Source: Spirochaetales bacterium (lineage in GTDB: Bacteria > Spirochaetota > Spirochaetia > ARS1246). From it: DNA of 18,330 bases. The stretch spans positions 1-18,330 of the forward strand of contig JAFGHN010000088.1 in NCBI GenBank assembly GCA_016930115.1, read 5' to 3'. How positions within the stretch are numbered: position 1 is the stretch's first letter; each line of letters opens with the position of its first letter. Below, one piece after another: positions 5,973 through 13,981 of the stretch. The notes under the pieces were generated by a model. That model searched no databases and was not told where the DNA came from. It saw nothing but the letters and a program-made list of their open reading frames with translations. The position numbers and the translations under genes were made by a program.

Positions 5973-8070
5973 CGCGGCTCGTCTTCTCCAGCGGAGTGTA
6001 TTTCGGGATAAACCGGGCGGTTCTGCCGGTGTCAAATCTAACCTGCACCACCCGGTCCGCTCCATTATACCAGGATTTGATGATTGTTCCAGAGCCGTAA
6101 TCGTCGTGGTAAACCTGCTGGCCCGCGGAAAGTCCTTCCGGGCTCTCTTCATGGTCCGCGACACCGGTCTCAATCTTCAGAAGGCCTCCCGGTATCTCGC
6201 TCAAGAACCGGGAGGGGCTGAAACTCTGGGTCCGTCCCCAGAGCCTCCGGGTTCTGCAGGAAGTAAGGTAGAGCTCATCCATTGCCCTGGTGATGCTGAC
6301 ATAGAAAATACGCCTCTCTTCTTCCAGGTCCTCGTCGCCTTCACTCAGCCAGCTGGGAAAAATTCCCTCATCGAGACCGGTGATGATCACCCGCGGGAAC
6401 TCGAGGCCTTTTGTATTGTGCATGGTGATAAGCGTCACCCGTTCGCTGCCGTCCTCAGCCTGATCGGCAAAACGAGACCGGTCGAGCTCGATGAGCTCGA
6501 GAAAGGAGGCGAGACCCTCCGGGCCGGCGCCAAAGTCGGCGGAGGCGCTCACCAGTTCCTCAAGGTTCCGCAGCTTGGACGAGCCGGTAATGAGGTCCTG
6601 TTCACGGTGATAGGCAAGCAGGCCGGAAGCGGTAATCAGCGAAGTGATCAGGTCCGGGAGCGGTGTTTCCTCCCCTGTCTCCCCTCCCGCAAAGATCGCC
6701 GCGAACCCGGCCGCGGCTTTCGCAGCCTTTCCCGACAAGCCTCCCTTATCACCGCCCGCCCGTGCCGCCGACGCGGCGGCGGCGACCAGATCACCGTTCA
6801 CCGGCCCCGCGAAGGCGACGATCTTTTCTATGCTCACATCGCCCAGGCCTCTCGGCGGTTTATTGATGATCCTGCGGAACGCGACCTCATCCCTCGGATT
6901 CAGATAGAGAGAGAGAACCGCCAGGGCGTCCTTGATCTCTTCACGCTCATAGAAACGCAGCGCCCCGACGATCCGGTACTGGATACCCAGTTTCGTGAAC
7001 AGCGATTCAAATGTCCGCGATTGAGCGTTTGTCCTGTAGAGTATCGCGGTCTCTTCCAGCCTCCCGTCTGCGAGTAAGGCTGAGCAGTATTCTGCTTCCT
7101 CATCCTGATCTCCCAGGTAGACGAGCGCCGGCTTCTCTCCGCCTTTTCTCGATGTCCACAGCTTCTTCCCGAGCCTGCTGCGGTTACTGCTGACCACCCG
7201 GGAGGCAAGCTCGAGAATACTCTGCGTGGAGCGGTAATTCTGCTCGAGCCGGACGATATCGGTCCCGGAGAACCGACGGTGGAACTCCAGGATGTTCCTC
7301 ACCTCCGCGCCCCTGAACCGGTAAATCGACTGGTCGTCATCGCCCACAACGCAGAGGTATGTGTCCTTCCCCTTCAGTATCCGTAAGAGCTCGAACTGAG
7401 CCTGGTTCGAATCCTGAAACTCGTCAACGAGTATGACCTTGAACCGGTCCTGAACCGTTTGTTTTATATCTCCGTGATCTCCGAGAAGCGCCACCGCCTT
7501 CATGATGAGATCGCCGAAATCTGCGTTGCCCATCTCGTCCAGCCGCTTCTGATAGCGTTTGTAGATTTCCGGCAGCTCAGGGTCAAGAGAAATCTTTTTC
7601 AGATCGTCCGACGGTTTGAGGCAGTAGTCTTTTGCCCTGCTGATCAGGTGTGCGTAACGGCCGAGCTCTTTCCTCGTCCTTTTTTCATAGATGCTCTTCA
7701 GGAGCGTTACCGAGTCATCATCGTCATAGATGACGAAATTCTTGTCCAGCCCCGCGGTTGCAGCGTACCGTCTCAAGAGCCACGCCCCGAATGAATGGAA
7801 GGTCCTGATGAGCACTCCGGACCCTTCAGGGGTCATTCTCCGGACTCTTTCGCTCATTTCGCCGGCGGCCTTGTTCGTAAAGGTAACCGCGAGAATCTCC
7901 CGGGGAGTGTAGATGCCCTCAGACACGAGCCACGCTATCTTGGTTGTAATGACGCGGGTCTTTCCGGAACCCGCGCCCGCGAGTATGAGCAGCGGCCCGC
8001 CCTGGTGTTCCACCGCCTCCCGTTGGCGGGGATTGAGGGATTTCAGGATTTCCGCGGATTCCGGTTTCAT
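5962..8070 (-). CDS. pcrA: UvrD/PcrA-type superfamily 1 DNA helicase
   Basis: This 702-residue ATP-dependent 3'-5' DNA helicase would act in excision repair and in removal of proteins from DNA. Motifs appear in order: Q motif LNPRQREAV (12-20), Walker A AGAGSGKT (31-38), Ia AVTFTNKAAGEM, Walker B DEFQD (216-220), motif III GDDDQSIYRFRGA (243-255), IV QNYRST, V ITMHNTKGLEFPRV and VI FYVSITRAMDELYL. The C-terminal VYHDDYGSGTI...VRFDTG region matches the Tudor-like PcrA tail that contacts RNA polymerase. An alanine/glycine-rich stretch (about residues 428-465) lies in the 2A-2B region. The ATG overlaps the rimO stop (ATGA), with GGAGG ten bases upstream. UvrD and PcrA are not separable from sequence alone; the Tudor-like tail and length favour the PcrA name, and the symbol is tentative. 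Confidence 0.93.
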   Translation of the reverse strand: MKPESAEILKSLNPRQREAVEHQGGPLLILAGAGSGKTRVITTKIAWLVSEGIYTPREILAVTFTNKAAGEMSERVRRMTPEGSGVLIRTFHSFGAWLLRRYAATAGLDKNFVIYDDDDSVTLLKSIYEKRTRKELGRYAHLISRAKDYCLKPSDDLKKISLDPELPEIYKRYQKRLDEMGNADFGDLIMKAVALLGDHGDIKQTVQDRFKVILVDEFQDSNQAQFELLRILKGKDTYLCVVGDDDQSIYRFRGAEVRNILEFHRRFSGTDIVRLEQNYRSTQSILELASRVVSSNRSRLGKKLWTSRKGGEKPALVYLGDQDEEAEYCSALLADGRLEETAILYRTNAQSRTFESLFTKLGIQYRIVGALRFYEREEIKDALAVLSLYLNPRDEVAFRRIINKPPRGLGDVSIEKIVAFAGPVNGDLVAAAASAARAGGDKGGLSGKAAKAAAGFAAIFAGGETGEETPLPDLITSLITASGLLAYHREQDLITGSSKLRNLEELVSASADFGAGPEGLASFLELIELDRSRFADQAEDGSERVTLITMHNTKGLEFPRVIITGLDEGIFPSWLSEGDEDLEEERRIFYVSITRAMDELYLTSCRTRRLWGRTQSFSPSRFLSEIPGGLLKIETGVADHEESPEGLSAGQQVYHDDYGSGTIIKSWYNGADRVVQVRFDTGRTARFIPKYTPLEKTSRDDR

Positions 8071-9419
8071 TCGGCCACCGCCTCCAAGTCAATACCGTTT
8101 GCCTTCACTATTCTACAACGGACGAGAGTACCGGGTTTCAGGTTTTCCGCGCGCACAACCGTCAATCCGTCAACCTCCGGTGCCTGCGCGTAGATTCGCC
8201 CAAAGTAGAGCTTCTCTCCCTCTATCCGCTCCTCTATGAGGACGTCAAGGACGCGATTCACATACCTTTCATTACGTGAACACGTAATCTGCTGCTGAGC
8301 TTCAAGCACACGGTTGAGCCGTCTGCGTACAAGGGGCCTTTTTACGAAATACGCCAGCCGGGGCAACGGACCGAATTCCGTCGCGGCAGGCGTTCCGGGC
8401 TCCCGGGAGTAGCGGAAAGCGCCAAGCCAGTCGAATTGCACATCCTCCTGGAATTTTAGAAGCTCGCCGGCGTCTCTTACCGTCTCGCCGGGGAATCCGA
8501 CCAGGAAAGTGGTCCGTACAACCGAGTCCGGCAATGCCGTACGTATCCTTTCAATCAACCGCCCGTAACTCCGGGCGTCACCCTTCCGTCCCATGTTTTT
8601 CAGAATGCGCCTGGAAGCATGCTGTATGGGGATATCAAAATACGGAAGCAGCCTGTTATCGGCTTTGCAGATATCGAGCAGCCCCGCGGGGAACTTGTCC
8701 GGATGGATATAGAGCATCCGCAGCCAGTACCGTCCCGGTATGTTGAGAATCGATGCGACCAAATCCGGAAGATTTGCTCGTGCGAGATCGTCTCCGTAAG
8801 AGCCCAGGTCCTGGGCAATCAGGTTTATCTCGACGACGCCGGATTCGATAAACCTCAGGGCGTCGGCGACGATATCTTGAGGCTCTCTCGAGATCAACCC
8901 TCCGCGGATCAGGGGAATTGCGCAGTAGCTGCACCGGTTGTTGCACCCTTCGGCGATTTTCAGGTATGCCGATCCGGGAAAGGAAAGCACCGGCGACCCC
9001 TGGCGGCCGGCCTCGCAACTTTCGGGCACCAACACCGGCCGTTCACCTCTGCCCAGCGCATCAATCACTTCGGTTATCCTGCCCAACGCGCGGTTACCGA
9101 AGACACCGTCTATCTCGGGCAACATCCGCGCAAGCTCAAGCCCGTCGCGCTGTGCAAAACAGCCGGCAAGGATGATACGCTTCCCGGGAAAGCGTTTTTT
9201 CAACTCGAGGGTAACGTCGATCGACTCTTGTCTCGCCTCCTCCAGGAAACCGCAGGTATTGACGATGATAAGCTGCGCCTGCGCGGGATCCCGAGTCATC
9301 CCATGTGAACGGGCTTCCAGCGCGGCAATCATCGCTTCGGCGTCTACCTGGTTTTTCGCGCATCCAAGATTTTCAACGTAAAAGGAAACAGGGCGGGATG
9401 ACTCTTGTCCACAACTCAT
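8067..9419 (-). CDS. rimO: Ribosomal protein S12 methylthiotransferase RimO
   Basis: RimO (450 aa) is a radical-SAM enzyme that adds a methylthio group to the conserved aspartate of ribosomal protein S12. The N-terminal UPF0004 domain holds the three cluster cysteines C20 (ENLGCAKNQVD), C56 (NTCGFLEEARQES) and C87 (AGCFAQR). The radical-SAM cluster is C159-x3-C163-x2-C166 in GCNNRCSYCAIPLIRG, and a TRAM domain closes the protein (about 385-450). The GCAKNQVD and IPLIRG forms favour RimO over MiaB. The ATG at 9419 has no clear ribosome site, yet the conserved beginning follows directly; coupling to the rodZ-like gene 16 nt upstream is possible. The stop overlaps the helicase start by four bases. 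Confidence 0.95.
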   Translation of the reverse strand: MSCGQESSRPVSFYVENLGCAKNQVDAEAMIAALEARSHGMTRDPAQAQLIIVNTCGFLEEARQESIDVTLELKKRFPGKRIILAGCFAQRDGLELARMLPEIDGVFGNRALGRITEVIDALGRGERPVLVPESCEAGRQGSPVLSFPGSAYLKIAEGCNNRCSYCAIPLIRGGLISREPQDIVADALRFIESGVVEINLIAQDLGSYGDDLARANLPDLVASILNIPGRYWLRMLYIHPDKFPAGLLDICKADNRLLPYFDIPIQHASRRILKNMGRKGDARSYGRLIERIRTALPDSVVRTTFLVGFPGETVRDAGELLKFQEDVQFDWLGAFRYSREPGTPAATEFGPLPRLAYFVKRPLVRRRLNRVLEAQQQITCSRNERYVNRVLDVLIEERIEGEKLYFGRIYAQAPEVDGLTVVRAENLKPGTLVRCRIVKANGIDLEAVAE

Positions 9420-9435
9420 AGAGAAACGTACAGTA

Positions 9436-10551
9436 TCAATAAATCGCCTGAACGAGGAGGGTGTATGCTTCGCCGTCCTGGCCGCCGTTCCAGCTTATCA
9501 TGCTCGTTGACACTTCCCCGGGATTTCCAAAACGAACTTCCCTGTTCGCAACTCTCGCGGAGACGTTACCGGCGTTGGACATCCACAGAACGACTTTTCT
9601 TGTTACGTCGAGAATGACCGTGTCTCCACGCTGGAAATAGCGCTCCACCCTGTCGCGGCCGTCCACAAGGTATCTGAAAAGGCAGTAACCTCTGAAACTG
9701 ACATTTACCCGGAAAGGCTCGGCCTGCTGTGCCTCAAGGATCACCGACGGTTCCGCAGCCCGGGACTCAAGACCGGTCCCTTCCACGTCCGGACCCGAGG
9801 GCTCCTGTTCTGATGCCGGCGCCGATACCTGCTTCCCGGTTGTCCTTACGAACATATCGAACCGGAGCACCGCGCTTTTCTGCTTTACCCCGGTGAGCAG
9901 ATCGTTGACCGCTACCCTGATATCCATATTCGAGTCACCGTCAAGATCAATAGCCCTTTCGTCGCCGAGCCGGAGCAGCAGCGTACCGCCCGGAATAGTC
10001 AGATTCAGTCTATCGCCGATATCGGTGAGTTGGATCTCGAAGATCTCATCCTTGTGAGAGATGCGGATGACGTCCTTTTCGAGAAAACGACGCTCGATCA
10101 TCTCGCCTTCAAGGGTGTATACAGTACCGCCGGATGTTTCCTCGACAACGGCGGCATCCCGCTGCGCTCTTCTTTCACGGACTTGAGCGACGATGCCCGG
10201 GACGACGAAGTACCCGAGGACGGCCAGGCCGGCCGCCGCGACAACAATCGCCGCGCCGATGAACAGCGGCTTCCTGTCGCGTTTCACTATCAGTTCGTCC
10301 ATTGGGACCGGCTGACTCTGAATTTTGAAGTTATTGTAGAGCTTCACCATCTCGTCCGGATCGATCCCGAGGTAGTCCGAATAATTCCGCAGGAAACCGA
10401 TGAGGTACGGATCCCCGGGAAAAACGGAGAAATCCTCGGCTTCAAGCGCCTCCAGATAGCGCCTGGCTATGTTCGTATCACGGGCGATCTGTTCGATGGT
10501 GTATCCCTTCTGTTCCCGCTCAACTCTTAATCTGTCGCCGATAGATTCCAT
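9436..10551 (-). CDS. RodZ-like cytoskeletal/cell-shape protein
   Basis: The 371-residue protein has the RodZ layout: a cytoplasmic helix-turn-helix of the Cro/C1 type at about 5-66 (SIGDRLRVEREQKGYTIEQI, then NIARRYLEALEAEDF), one membrane helix at about 95-120, and a periplasmic part ending in a DUF4115-type domain (about 280-365). RodZ binds MreB and helps set cell shape. Between the helix and the C-terminal domain lies an extra beta-rich region with an EF-hand-like loop, D202-x-D204-G-D206-x-N208-x-D210. The ATG at 10551 is chosen because GGAAGAAGAG precedes it at a proper distance; an in-frame GTG two codons earlier overlaps the LolA-like stop. The gene follows the LolA-like gene with a two-base overlap of that stop region. 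I withhold the symbol because the middle region is divergent. Confidence 0.85.
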   Translation of the reverse strand: MESIGDRLRVEREQKGYTIEQIARDTNIARRYLEALEAEDFSVFPGDPYLIGFLRNYSDYLGIDPDEMVKLYNNFKIQSQPVPMDELIVKRDRKPLFIGAAIVVAAAGLAVLGYFVVPGIVAQVRERRAQRDAAVVEETSGGTVYTLEGEMIERRFLEKDVIRISHKDEIFEIQLTDIGDRLNLTIPGGTLLLRLGDERAIDLDGDSNMDIRVAVNDLLTGVKQKSAVLRFDMFVRTTGKQVSAPASEQEPSGPDVEGTGLESRAAEPSVILEAQQAEPFRVNVSFRGYCLFRYLVDGRDRVERYFQRGDTVILDVTRKVVLWMSNAGNVSARVANREVRFGNPGEVSTSMISWNGGQDGEAYTLLVQAIY

Positions 10552-10553
10552 TT

Positions 10554-11303
10554 TCACTCTTCTTCCGGAACAAAGATGAAGTTATTTATTACATTTGCCG
10601 TGGGCGGAGAAACGTATCTGAACTTTCCTTCCGGAAGGTTCTGATTGATGATGATATCCTCGAAATCGAGCTCGATTTCCTGAAAGCTCGACGCCACGCC
10701 GGAGATACGACGTATCATAAGATCCTCGTCAATGGACAGGATCAACTGCCGGAAGCCTTCGTCAATAGTCTTCCACTCAAGTTTCAGCTTGTATACCATC
10801 TCATCGGCTTCACTCCCTGCCGGCTCGTCAACCTCGATCAGGTTACCCAACTCATCATACTCCTGGTTGAGCGGAACCGGAAACTGGCTGTCCAGGTAGG
10901 CTATGCTGTACCGGTTTTTCATAAGCTCCAAACCCTGTCCGGTGGCTAACGATGCCCCGGTGGGATCTTGCGGTCCTTCCGGCTTGAGCCGCTGCTCCAT
11001 CGATACGTTGAGGTACGGGATATAGATAATGAGCTTCTCGCCGTCGACGGCGATTACCTGATCTTTCGGTTCATCAAACTCTATAAGAAGAAAGTTTGGC
11101 CGCTTGTGATAGAGCTTCCCGGTCATTACGGAATCTTCCTGGGTGATCGTCAGTACAGCCTGATAATCCTCAATTTCCATGTAACGTTGAGAAACACGGT
11201 TAAAAAAAACGCTGGCCGTTACAATTTCCTGGATATCCTGAGCGGGGAGCAGCCTCAACAGGCTGAAAAAGAGAAAAACAGGAAGAAATATATTTCTATT
11301 CAA
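10554..11303 (-). CDS. LolA-like outer-membrane lipoprotein carrier
   Basis: This 249-residue periplasmic protein resembles LolA, which carries lipoproteins from the inner to the outer membrane. A signal peptide is evident: MNRN, a hydrophobic core (IFLPVFLFFSLLRLL) and PAQ before the mature DIQEI. The LolA hallmark follows in the mature part: a strand-rich segment GKLYHKRPNFLLIEFDEPKD, then VDGEKLIIYIPYLNVSMEQ. No Cys follows the signal sequence, so it is soluble. The TTG at 11303 is preferred because the only strong promoter (11380-11407) overlaps the next upstream ATG (11381), leaving no leader for that start, and because the TTG gives a standard signal peptide; GAGG lies about 14 bases upstream, a loose site. 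First gene of the long operon. Confidence 0.82.
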   Translation of the reverse strand: MNRNIFLPVFLFFSLLRLLPAQDIQEIVTASVFFNRVSQRYMEIEDYQAVLTITQEDSVMTGKLYHKRPNFLLIEFDEPKDQVIAVDGEKLIIYIPYLNVSMEQRLKPEGPQDPTGASLATGQGLELMKNRYSIAYLDSQFPVPLNQEYDELGNLIEVDEPAGSEADEMVYKLKLEWKTIDEGFRQLILSIDEDLMIRRISGVASSFQEIELDFEDIIINQNLPEGKFRYVSPPTANVINNFIFVPEEE

Positions 11304-11379
11304 TACGCTATCAACATCCTCGCCGCTACTGCCGGGCACGATGAAATAGAACCACGTCGGCACAACCTTCCGAAAGACC

Positions 11380-11407
11380 ATAATAACCAACTCACCCGCT
11401 TTGTCAA
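11380..11407 (-). promoter_or_regulatory. Near-consensus sigma-70 promoter of the lolA-like operon
   Basis: The minus strand carries TTGACA (-35, 11402-11407), a 16-base spacer and TATTAT (-10, 11380-11385), 11 of 12 positions matching consensus. Transcription should begin near 11373, giving a leader of about 70 nt before the TTG start of the LolA-like gene. It sits between the ferredoxin terminator and that gene, so it probably drives the whole nine-gene unit down to 1678. Seen in sequence; activity inferred. Confidence 0.78.
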
Positions 11408-11471
11408 CCGGATGACCGGTGTGCTCTACTCGAGTACGGTGCCCGCCGGCGCTGCAGAGACAGCTCGGCAA

Positions 11472-11520
11472 CAAAAAAAGCCCCGCTGTCCGGCTCGAAA
11501 CGACGAGCTCAAGCGGGGCT
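11472..11520 (-). terminator. Intrinsic terminator after the ferredoxin gene
   Basis: On the minus strand AGCCCCGCT (11512-11520) pairs perfectly with AGCGGGGCT (11479-11487), a 9-bp GC-rich stem, followed by a seven-T run (11473-11479). The loop holds a second stem, GAGCTCG...CGAGC, which would lengthen the hairpin. It stands 20 bases after the ferredoxin stop and ends the envelope operon, just before the next promoter. Confidence 0.9.
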
Positions 11521-11539
11521 GAGAGTAACGTGCCCGTAC

Positions 11540-11725
11540 CTACTCTACGATAATTGCCTCTGAAGGACAGCTGTCGGCAGCGTCTTTAACGGCGCCTTCG
11601 AGGTCCGCAGGAACATCGCCGGAAATGGCTTCGGCGACATCGTCACCCATGGTGAATACATCAGGGACATCATCCGTGCAGAGACCACACGCAGTGCAGA
11701 GATCGGCGTCAATTCTTACCTTCAT
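11540..11725 (-). CDS. Small ferredoxin, single [4Fe-4S] cluster
   Basis: This is a 61-residue acidic ferredoxin. The ligands are C10-x2-C13-x2-C16 in DLCTACGLCTD and C53 followed by Pro in DSCPSEAIIVE, the same cysteine spacing as the plus-strand ferredoxin at 1488, but the two proteins differ widely elsewhere, so they are not a recent duplication. The ATG at 11725 has AAAGGAG seven bases upstream, one of the best ribosome sites in the window, consistent with strong expression. It lies 71 bases after ftsK and is followed by an intrinsic terminator. A candidate promoter with a dyad in its spacer lies just upstream. The redox partner is not evident. Confidence 0.93.
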   Translation of the reverse strand: MKVRIDADLCTACGLCTDDVPDVFTMGDDVAEAISGDVPADLEGAVKDAADSCPSEAIIVE

Positions 11726-11756
11726 GCGCTTCTCCTTTGTACTACAGAATATGCGG

Positions 11757-11785
11757 ATAGTAACCGATTAGCATCGGTTCGACAA
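11757..11785 (-). promoter_or_regulatory. Candidate ferredoxin promoter with an operator-like dyad in the spacer
   Basis: On the minus strand TTGTCG (11780-11785) and TACTAT (11757-11762) are 17 bases apart, each matching consensus at four of six positions. The spacer is filled by the perfect inverted repeat AACCGAT-N4-ATCGGTT (11762-11779). No T-run follows, so it is not an intrinsic terminator for ftsK. It could be an operator for a repressor or activator, or an RNA hairpin between the two messages. Confidence 0.42.
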
Positions 11786-11796
11786 TAGAAAAATCG

Positions 11797-13884
11797 TTAT
11801 TCTCCGCGGACTGTCGGAACGTGGAGTATATCCCGCGGCTTGCTCCCCTGTTGCGGACCTACGATTCCCCTCATTTCCATTTCCTCCACGAGCCTTGCCG
11901 CGCGATTGTAGCCTATCTTCAACTTGCGCTGCAGATAGGAGGCCGATGCCTTTCCCGCCTGCACCACGATATCAAGAGCCTGGCCCATGAGAGGATCGTC
12001 TTCACCGGCGCCATCGTAGTCATGCATATCTTCATCGTCAAAGAACAACGCTTCATCAAGATAGTCGGGCTCACCGAGGGTTTTTACATAGGCGGTGACC
12101 TGCTCAACCTCTTCTTCAGAGAGATACGCGCCCTGTATACGCACGGGTACGGGATCCCAGGACGATGTGAAGAGCATGTCTCCGCGGCCAAGGAGCTTTT
12201 CAGCTCCGACCCCATCGATGATGATCCTCGAGTCGAACTTGCTCGCCACCATAAAGGCAATCCGCGAGGGGATATTCGCTTTGATAAGACCAGTAATGAC
12301 ATCCACCGACGGCCGTTGGGTGGCGAGAACAAGGTGAATACCTACCGCCCGGGACATCGCCGCGAGCCTTGCGAGCGTAGATTCTAGATCTTTTCCGATG
12401 GTTGCCATGAGGTCGGCAAACTCGTCGACAAGGATGACGATGTACGGGAGCGGCAAGGTTGCCAGTTTTTTGGTCTGGATTTTCTTGTTGTACGAACGAA
12501 TGTCCCGGACCCCCAGGGCGTCAAGAAGCGAATAACGACGCTCCATTTCGTAGATACAGTATTGAAGCACCTGGTACGCCTTTTTCGGCTCCGTGATCAC
12601 CGGTGTAAGAAGATGGGGAATATCGTTATAGGCCTTGAGCTCAACGATCTTTGGATCGATGAGCACAAGACGGACTTCTTGGGGCTTTCTCTTGTAGAGA
12701 ATCGATGCGATTATCGCATTTGCGCAGACCGATTTTCCCGCTCCCGTTGCCCCGGCTATAAGAAGATGGGGCATCCTGGCGAGGTCCACCACCTGCGCCT
12801 CTCCGCTTATGTCTTTTCCCAGGGCGATGGGTATCTCCATACCTTCGTCATCAAAGATTTCGTCTGTGATCATCTCCTTGAAAGACACGATCGCCCTGTG
12901 CTTGTTGGGTGCCTCGATCCCGACGGCGTGTTTTCCCGGTATGGGCGCAACGATGCGAACGCGCGAAGCGGCGAGCCGGAGGGCGATATTGTCCGCCAGG
13001 TTCACGATCTTGGACAGTTTCACCCCCGGCGCGGGAAGAATCTCGAACATCGTGATGACCGGGCCTTTTCGAATCCCGGTCACCTCGGCCTGGATATTGA
13101 ACTCTTCAAGAGTGTGCCTGAGTATCTCGGCGGCGTTCCTCGTCTCATCGTCAATCTTCCAATACTGTCCGTCCGGATAATCGAAGAGCAGCTTGTCGAC
13201 AGGCACGTCGTAGCTCCGGCTATCCGGGACCGATTCTTCAGCCGGTTCTTCAGAAGGTTCTTCAGCCGTTTCTATGTGCGGTTCGATGTATTCAAACTGC
13301 GCATCTTCAACATCCTGACCGGCATCTTCGATTTCCTCCTGCGGCGTGCCGGCAATTCTGTCAAGATCAACGCCTTCAAGAATCGGGACGAACCCGGGAG
13401 CGCCGTCGTCAGCTTGTTCCGGCAGCGGTCCAGGGAGGAGAAGGGCCGGAGCGTTTTCCCTGGCGCGTGAAGAGGCGATCCGTATCACGAGGACTATTTC
13501 GACGACAATCGCCGTGCCGAGGACCGCGGCGCTGCCAACGGAGCCGAAGATGGACCGCATCAAGTCCGCCACCCGCCCGGGTGGATCGGCGGTGAGTATC
13601 CGCAGCAGCAGCGAAAGCGTAAGAAACGGCACAATGGATGAAGTGAGGACCGCCACGTGACGCCGGCCGAATCGTCTCGAAAGAAGCAGCACCGCCGCCA
13701 CGGCCAGGTAGAGAGGCACGCAAAAAGCGGCGTAAGAAAATCCGGTGAGCAGAAATGTCCCGATAAATCCGGTGAGCGACCACGCGATGGACCGGTCGGC
13801 CGCCAGTGCGATGAAGATAGACGCAAGAAGATAGGCCGAAATCAGGATGAGAATAAGAGCCACACCGGTTGCACTGGAACGCAA
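11797..13884 (-). CDS. ftsK: DNA translocase FtsK/SpoIIIE
   Basis: FtsK (695 aa) pumps chromosomal DNA across the closing septum and works with the Xer recombinases. The N-terminus has four or five membrane helices within residues 8-136, then an acidic Glu/Pro-rich linker (about 160-225) that is short compared with E. coli FtsK. The motor follows, with Walker A GATGAGKS (378-385), Walker B VDEFADLM (486-493), and LVLATQRPSVDVITGLIKAN. The C-terminal gamma winged helix (about 630-690, ASASYLQRKLKIGYNRAARL) would read polar KOPS sequences. The TTG start at 13884 is supported by GAGGAGG six bases upstream; a GTG four bases earlier is in another frame. A gap of 97 bases without a clear promoter separates it from uppP. 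Confidence 0.96.
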   Translation of the reverse strand: MRSSATGVALILILISAYLLASIFIALAADRSIAWSLTGFIGTFLLTGFSYAAFCVPLYLAVAAVLLLSRRFGRRHVAVLTSSIVPFLTLSLLLRILTADPPGRVADLMRSIFGSVGSAAVLGTAIVVEIVLVIRIASSRARENAPALLLPGPLPEQADDGAPGFVPILEGVDLDRIAGTPQEEIEDAGQDVEDAQFEYIEPHIETAEEPSEEPAEESVPDSRSYDVPVDKLLFDYPDGQYWKIDDETRNAAEILRHTLEEFNIQAEVTGIRKGPVITMFEILPAPGVKLSKIVNLADNIALRLAASRVRIVAPIPGKHAVGIEAPNKHRAIVSFKEMITDEIFDDEGMEIPIALGKDISGEAQVVDLARMPHLLIAGATGAGKSVCANAIIASILYKRKPQEVRLVLIDPKIVELKAYNDIPHLLTPVITEPKKAYQVLQYCIYEMERRYSLLDALGVRDIRSYNKKIQTKKLATLPLPYIVILVDEFADLMATIGKDLESTLARLAAMSRAVGIHLVLATQRPSVDVITGLIKANIPSRIAFMVASKFDSRIIIDGVGAEKLLGRGDMLFTSSWDPVPVRIQGAYLSEEEVEQVTAYVKTLGEPDYLDEALFFDDEDMHDYDGAGEDDPLMGQALDIVVQAGKASASYLQRKLKIGYNRAARLVEEMEMRGIVGPQQGSKPRDILHVPTVRGE

Positions 13885-13981
13885 ACACTACCTCCTCGAG
13901 TCTGTCGGCAGCCTGTCATATCTATCTCTGAGTATCGGCGTGATGGAAGGGCCATGTTAGCCCCGTATGACCTGCGCGGTC

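Noticed and set aside
5875..7077. 400-codon plus-strand open frame opposite gatC and the helicase
   Set aside because: Antisense to conserved helicase motifs V and VI; low-complexity Arg/Gly/Pro composition typical of shadow frames.
12562..13470. 302-codon plus-strand open frame opposite ftsK
   Set aside because: Antisense to the FtsK motor including Walker A; no family resemblance and no ribosome site.
13885..13981. Gap between uppP and ftsK as a promoter or terminator region
   Set aside because: Only a weak GGGC/GCCC pairing and no -35/-10 pair at an acceptable spacing were found; co-transcription is the simpler reading.
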